Assembly: GCA_900554265.1 (NCBI GenBank)
Contig: USGZ01000043.1
Location: forward strand, 1-9,017
Direction of reading: 5' to 3'
Length of the DNA: 9,017 nucleotides
Source: an uncultured Porphyromonadaceae bacterium
GTDB lineage: Bacteria; Bacteroidota; Bacteroidia; Bacteroidales; Muribaculaceae
The notes below the pieces were generated by a model, which saw only the letters and a list, made by a program, of their open reading frames with translations, was not told the DNA's origin and did not search any database. This document shows positions 5,145-9,017 of this stretch, one piece after another. Every line of letters begins with the position of its first letter. Within the stretch, counting starts at the first letter, position 1. The position numbers were made by a program, and so were the translations under genes.

Positions 5145-6404
5145 TTACTTGTAGCGGGCCCAGCGGATGATTTCGATAAGCGAAGGTTTCTTGCCGTACA
5201 TGAAGATGCCGACGCGGTAGATTTTGGCGCAGAGCCAGATCAGGAACATGAACGAGGCGTAGAGAACCACCAGCGACACGGCGGTCTGCCAGAAGGGTAC
5301 CCCGAAAGGCAGTCGTGCCATCATGCACATCGGCGAGGTGAAGGGAATGATTCCCAGCCATACGGCCAGCGTGCTGCCGGGGTTGGAAATCACGCTCATG
5401 GATGCCACGATGGCGATAATCACCGGCATTGTGGCCACGGACGAGAGCTGACCGGCGTCCTGGATATTGTCGACGGCCGAGGCGATGGCGGCATAAATGG
5501 AGGAGTAGAAAAGATAGCCGCCGATGAAGAACAGGAGCATGTAGACGAACAGCGAGACAAGGTAGCCGGGGTCGGCGAACTGCCCGACTATGGCGGCGAT
5601 ATCCGGGTCGGCCATATCCATGCCGCTGTCCTGAATGAAGGGCGCCAGACCCAGCGATGCCACGGCAATCAGAACGCCCCAGATGAGAATTTGCGTGATG
5701 GCCACAGCGCCGATACCGAGTATCTTGCCGAGCATCAGACTCTTGGGATTGACCGACGAGACTACCAGCTCCAGCACGCGGTTGTTCTTCTCCTCGATTA
5801 TCGAGTTCATAACCATCTGACCGTAGATCAGGATGAACATATATAGCATCATGTCCATAATCAGGGCCACGATATACGAGGCGGCGGAGGAGCTGGCGGT
5901 GTCCTCCTTATCCAGGCGCATGGTGGTATAGGTGCAGTCGACCTGGACCTCGCGCATGATCTGGCGCAGGTCGCCGATGTTGTAGGCGTCGATGCGGATG
6001 TCCTCGATGGCCTTGTTGAGCTCGTTGGAGATATACTCGTCCGTCATCATAGCCAGGGTGCCGCGGGTGTAGATGGTCACGTCGCGCTCCGGGCGGCTCA
6101 CGGCGTCCGGACCGATTACCACGACCACCTGGTTGGACTCGTCGGCGCGGAGGCTGTCGAGGTTCTCGTCGGTGGCCATGAAGGTGACCTCGTCGTTGCC
6201 GTGCAGGCGCGGGAGGACCTGAGCCGTTGCGTCGCTGACGAGGACCTCGGTCTTCTCCGGCGCGCTAAGCAGCATGAAGGCCGCCGGCGCAACCATGAGC
6301 GCTATCATGAATACCGGCACGAGTATGGTGCTGATGATGAAACTTTTGCGTTTTACCCGCTCAAGATACTCGCGGGAGATTATTATGCCGAGTGGTGAGT
6401 TCAT
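5145..6404 (-). CDS. ABC-2 type transporter permease (NatB/YhaP-like)
   Basis: This inner-membrane permease partners the ATPase encoded just upstream; together they should form an exporter. The 419-aa protein starts with a short cytoplasmic segment, then a hydrophobic helix at about 22-46. A large non-cytoplasmic domain covers about 50-172, and a block of five or six helices lies between about 176 and 395 (clearest at 177-199, 229-256, 281-308, 320-339 and 373-394). The conserved EEKNNRVLELVVSSVNPKSLMLGKILG segment (204-230) after the second helix is the signature of NatB/YhaP-type ABC-2 permeases. The C-terminus is short and basic. Its ATG overlaps the TGA of the ATPase gene (6401-6404), indicating translational coupling. 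B. subtilis NatAB exports sodium, but the substrate cannot be inferred here; a peptide, drug, lipid or ion are all possible. Confidence 0.9.
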   Translation of the reverse strand: MNSPLGIIISREYLERVKRKSFIISTILVPVFMIALMVAPAAFMLLSAPEKTEVLVSDATAQVLPRLHGNDEVTFMATDENLDSLRADESNQVVVVIGPDAVSRPERDVTIYTRGTLAMMTDEYISNELNKAIEDIRIDAYNIGDLRQIMREVQVDCTYTTMRLDKEDTASSSAASYIVALIMDMMLYMFILIYGQMVMNSIIEEKNNRVLELVVSSVNPKSLMLGKILGIGAVAITQILIWGVLIAVASLGLAPFIQDSGMDMADPDIAAIVGQFADPGYLVSLFVYMLLFFIGGYLFYSSIYAAIASAVDNIQDAGQLSSVATMPVIIAIVASMSVISNPGSTLAVWLGIIPFTSPMCMMARLPFGVPFWQTAVSLVVLYASFMFLIWLCAKIYRVGIFMYGKKPSLIEIIRWARYK

Positions 6405-7363
6405 TTCTGTTCGGATGTCTCAGGTTGGGGATAGGCTTTGTTGTAGTTCTCGACGGCGGACACGAAGATGCTGTCCATCGAGGGAAGCATGCGGCGGAAG
6501 CCGTGGATGTCGACGGCGCCGTTGGCGGCGGCGAGCATGGGGCGCACCGCTTCGGCGGCGTTGAGGGCCACGGTGAGGGTGGCGTCGCCCTGCTGGTTGA
6601 TGGGGCCGAGCTCCACGCCGCGGGTAAAGGGCCCGACGGCGGCGGTCAGCGCCTGCGGGTCGCCGATGAAGGCGAGCTCGTAGCGGTTGTCGCCGTACTG
6701 CTCGCGCAGGGCCTGGACGTTGCCGCTGAGGATGTTGCGGCTGCGGTTGATGAGGGTGATGTTGTCGCAGAGCTCCTCGACGCTGCCCATATTGTGGGTC
6801 GAGAAGATGATCGTGGCGCCCTTGTCGCGCAGTTCGAGAATCTCGCGCTTGAGGATGCCGGCGTTGATGGGGTCGAAGCCGGAGAAGGGCTCGTCGAATA
6901 TGAGCAGCTCGGGCTCGTGGAGGACGGTGACGATGAACTGCACCTTCTGGGCCATGCCCTTGGAGAGTTCCTCGACCTTCTTGTCCCACCAGTCGGAGAT
7001 TTCGAGTTTCTCGAACCAGGCCTTGAGGCGGGCGGTGGCGTCGGCCTTGCTCAGGCCCTTGAGTCGGGCGAAGAAAATCGCCTGCTCGCCGACCTTCATC
7101 TTCTTATATAGTCCGCGCTCCTCGGGCAAGTAGCCTATCAGGGGAACGTCGGCGGCGGTCAGCGTATGGCCGTTGATGGTTACGGTGCCGGAATCCGGAG
7201 CCGTGATATGGTTGATAATTCGTATAAGGGTGGTCTTGCCGGCGCCGTTGGGCCCGAGCAGGCCGTAGACCCGGCCGCGGGGCACGGCTATCGACACGTC
7301 GTCGAGGGCCACGTGCCGTACGAAGGCCTTGTTGATATGTTCGGCTGTCAGTATATTGTCCAT
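6401..7363 (-). CDS. ABC transporter ATP-binding protein (NatA/YhaQ-like)
   Basis: This cytoplasmic ATPase powers the ABC-2 permease that follows. The 320-aa protein has a canonical nucleotide-binding domain at about 5-215: Walker A GPNGAGKTT (37-45), signature LSKGMAQK (133-140), Walker B LLIFDEP (153-159) with catalytic E158, and the switch histidine H190 in FSTHNM. The Q-loop region reads GYLPEERGLYKKMKV, with Glu where many ABC proteins have Gln; I recall this as usual in the YhaQ/NatA group. Residues 216-320 form the C-terminal extension typical of this group. The start at 7363 gives a normal N-terminus (MDNILTAEHINKAF) and lies about 20 bases after the expected transcription start. Operon order is ATPase then permease, with a 4-base overlap. 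Confidence 0.95.
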   Translation of the reverse strand: MDNILTAEHINKAFVRHVALDDVSIAVPRGRVYGLLGPNGAGKTTLIRIINHITAPDSGTVTINGHTLTAADVPLIGYLPEERGLYKKMKVGEQAIFFARLKGLSKADATARLKAWFEKLEISDWWDKKVEELSKGMAQKVQFIVTVLHEPELLIFDEPFSGFDPINAGILKREILELRDKGATIIFSTHNMGSVEELCDNITLINRSRNILSGNVQALREQYGDNRYELAFIGDPQALTAAVGPFTRGVELGPINQQGDATLTVALNAAEAVRPMLAAANGAVDIHGFRRMLPSMDSIFVSAVENYNKAYPQPETSEQK

Positions 7364-7392
7364 AGGGATTTTTGTTTACGGATAATAGGACG

Positions 7393-7400
7393 CAAAATTA
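7393..7400 (-). promoter_or_regulatory. -7 promoter element of the ABC transporter operon
   Basis: On the minus strand TAATTTTG matches TAnnTTTG and would start transcription near 7386, about 22 bases before the ATPase ATG. No clear TTTG -33 element is visible. It faces away from the ftcD promoter 55 bases off. Confidence 0.55.
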
Positions 7401-7418
7401 AGGAAAAAATTACATCCC

Positions 7419-7442
7419 GAGCCGGAAAAATGCCGCCGGCTC
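7419..7442. promoter_or_regulatory. Inverted repeat between divergent promoters (possible operator)
   Basis: GAGCCGG (7419-7425) and CCGGCTC (7436-7442) are perfect reverse complements separated by 10 bases. They lie almost midway between the two divergent -7 boxes, overlapping the -33 regions of both promoters. A dimeric regulator could bind here. Neither promoter has a good -33 element, which would fit activator dependence. Chance in GC-rich sequence is the alternative. Confidence 0.35.
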
Positions 7443-7454
7443 TGAAAATTTGTT

Positions 7455-7462
7455 TATATTTG
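7455..7462 (+). promoter_or_regulatory. -7 promoter element of ftcD
   Basis: TATATTTG matches TAnnTTTG, giving a transcription start near 7468 and a roughly 20-base A-rich leader (AAAACCAAGAAAAACACAC) before the ftcD ATG. There is no Shine-Dalgarno sequence, which is common in this phylum. The -33 region is poor. Confidence 0.6.
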
Positions 7463-7488
7463 CCGGAGCAAAACCAAGAAAAACACAC

Positions 7489-9017
7489 ATGGAAAAGAGG
7501 ATAGTTGAGTGCGTGCCCAATTTCAGCGAAGGCCGCGACTCCGTGATTATAGACAGTATCTGCCAGGCCATCACCAAGGCCGCCGACGTGCGCCTGCTTG
7601 ACGTCGACCCCGGCGAGGCCACCAACCGCACCGTCGTGACCTTCGTCGGCGAACCCGAACAGGTCGTCGAGGCCGCCTTCCAGGGCGTGAAGAAAGCCGC
7701 CGAACTCATCGACATGAGCCGCCACCACGGCGCCCACCCGCGCATGGGCGCGACGGACGTGCTGCCGCTCATCCCCGTGGCCGGCATCACGCTGGAGGAG
7801 TGCGCCGAGCTGGCCCGCAAGCTGGCGCAGCGCATTTCCGAGGAGCTTGAAATCCCGACCTACTGCTACGAGGCCGCGGCCTTCACGCCCGAGCGCAAGA
7901 ACCTGGCCGTCTGCCGCGAGGGCGAGTACGAGGCCCTGCCCGAAAAGCTCGCCACCGAAGGCCGCAAGCCCGACTTCGGTGCCCGCCCGTTCGACGACAA
8001 GGTTGCCCGCACGGGCTGCACGGCCGTCGGCGCCCGCGACTTCCTTATCGCCGTGAATTTCAACCTCAACACCACCAGCACCCGCCGCGCCAACGCCGTG
8101 GCCTTCGACGTCCGCGAAAAAGGCCGCCCTGCCCGCGAAGGCGGCAAGCTCACCGGCAAGCCCCTGAAGGACGCCGACGGCAAGCCCGTGATGATTCCCG
8201 GCACGCTCAAGGGGACCAAGGCGATCGGCTGGTTTATCGACGAGTACGGCATCGCCCAGGTGAGCATGAACATCACCGACATGGGCGCCACCCCGCTCTA
8301 CCGCGCCTTCGACGAGGTGAGCCGCGCCGCCGCCGCCCGCGGTCTGCGCGTGACCGGCGCCGAAATCGTCGGACTGGTTCCCAAGCGCGCCATCGTCGAC
8401 GCCGGCCGCCACTACCTGCACCTTCAGCAGCGCTCGACCGGTATCCCCGAGCGCGAGATTATCCGCATAGCCGTCAAAAGTATGGGCCTGGACGATCTCA
8501 AGCCCTTCGACCCCAAGGAAAAAATCATCGAATACATGCTCGAAGGCGAAGGCGCCCGCAAGCTCACCGACATGACCTGCCGCGGCTTCGCCGAGGAGAC
8601 CGCCAGCGAGTCGCCCGCACCTGGCGGCGGCTCCGTATCGGCCTACATGGGCGCCCTGGGCGCCGCTCTGGGCACGATGGTGGCCAACCTCTCGGCCCAC
8701 AAGGCCGGCTGGGACGAGCGCTGGGAGGAATTCTCGACCTATGCCGAACAGGGCCAGGACATTATGGAGCGTCTGCTGCACCTTGTCGACGAGGATACCG
8801 ACGCCTTCAACGCCATCAAGAACGCCATGGGCATGCCCAAGGGCACCGACGAGGAAAAGGCCGCGCGCGCCGCCGCCATCGAGGCCGCGACCCTCTACGC
8901 CTCACAGGTACCGCTGCGCACGGCTCAGACGGCGCTCGAAGCCTTCCCGCTGCTTGAGGCGATGGTCGACAAGGGCAATCCTGCTTCGGTGACCGACGCC
9001 GCCGTCGGCGCCCTGGC
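7489..9017 (+). CDS. ftcD: Glutamate formimidoyltransferase / formimidotetrahydrofolate cyclodeaminase (3' truncated by window)
   Basis: This bifunctional enzyme of histidine degradation transfers the formimino group of N-formimino-glutamate to tetrahydrofolate, releasing glutamate, and then deaminates 5-formimino-THF to 5,10-methenyl-THF and ammonia. The frame is open from the ATG at 7489 to the window edge: 509 complete codons and no stop. Mammalian FTCD is 541 aa, so only a short C-terminal piece is missing. The N-terminal transferase domain (1-180) starts RIVECVPNFSEGRD and carries the GAHPRMGATDVLPLIPV motif; H83 matches the catalytic histidine (His82 in the pig enzyme). The second transferase domain spans about 181-330 (GARDFLIAVNFNLNT; RHYLHLQQRSTGIPE). 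After a linker, the cyclodeaminase domain begins near 360, with SPAPGGGSVSAYMGALGAAL and DEDTDAF. Both activities are therefore expected. It is divergent from the ABC operon and probably leads a hut operon to the right. Confidence 0.97.
   Translation, partial: MEKRIVECVPNFSEGRDSVIIDSICQAITKAADVRLLDVDPGEATNRTVVTFVGEPEQVVEAAFQGVKKAAELIDMSRHHGAHPRMGATDVLPLIPVAGITLEECAELARKLAQRISEELEIPTYCYEAAAFTPERKNLAVCREGEYEALPEKLATEGRKPDFGARPFDDKVARTGCTAVGARDFLIAVNFNLNTTSTRRANAVAFDVREKGRPAREGGKLTGKPLKDADGKPVMIPGTLKGTKAIGWFIDEYGIAQVSMNITDMGATPLYRAFDEVSRAAAARGLRVTGAEIVGLVPKRAIVDAGRHYLHLQQRSTGIPEREIIRIAVKSMGLDDLKPFDPKEKIIEYMLEGEGARKLTDMTCRGFAEETASESPAPGGGSVSAYMGALGAALGTMVANLSAHKAGWDERWEEFSTYAEQGQDIMERLLHLVDEDTDAFNAIKNAMGMPKGTDEEKAARAAAIEAATLYASQVPLRTAQTALEAFPLLEAMVDKGNPASVTDAAVGAL

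Noticed and set aside
6392..7111. A 239-codon plus-strand frame opposite the ABC ATPase
   Set aside because: Antisense shadow; the ATPase on the other strand has complete Walker A, signature, Walker B and H-loop motifs.
7348..8781. A 477-codon minus-strand open frame covering ftcD
   Set aside because: It is antisense to ftcD, whose catalytic motifs are intact. The long frame results from strong GC bias at third codon positions. Its Gly/Ala/Val-rich translation matches nothing I know.

Overview
The window looks like chromosomal core sequence from a GC-rich member of the Bacteroidota, most likely order Bacteroidales. Two things support this. The 286-residue primary sigma factor lacks region 1.1 and begins with the short N-terminus typical of the phylum. 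Six intergenic regions also carry the Bacteroidota promoter signature TAnnTTTG, and no convincing Shine-Dalgarno sequences are seen. Codons end mostly in G or C. I cannot name the genus.

Layout, left to right. (1) The 3' end of an unidentified gene overlaps xerD (tyrosine recombinase, + strand) by four bases. (2) The xerD/phosphatase convergent intergenic region (1074-1288) carries a long TGTCCCC-type hairpin and a compact three-hairpin, REP-like palindromic element. (3) A low-molecular-weight protein-tyrosine phosphatase lies on the - strand. (4) A + strand regulator fuses a RIC/YtfE-type di-iron (hemerythrin-like) module to a LuxR/GerE DNA-binding domain. It is the most unusual gene here. 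(5) efp (elongation factor P) follows, with a strong terminator. (6) A palindrome-rich spacer lies before the - strand rpoD gene. (7) Upstream of rpoD is an AT-rich stretch and five DnaA-box-like nonamers, two of them forming a perfect inverted pair. (8) A - strand, translationally coupled ABC exporter pair (ATPase then ABC-2 permease) is transcribed toward that region. (9) ftcD (glutamate formimidoyltransferase/cyclodeaminase, histidine degradation) is divergent from the ABC pair and runs off the right edge.

Most genes are housekeeping and independently promoted. The sigma factor encoded here would be expected to read the TAnnTTTG promoters seen in front of its neighbours, including its own. 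The histidine-degradation gene probably starts an operon that continues outside the window. No tRNA, rRNA, CRISPR array, insertion sequence or defence system was seen. The best candidates for new biology are the di-iron/LuxR one-component regulator, the DnaA-box-like cluster and the palindromic intergenic elements.
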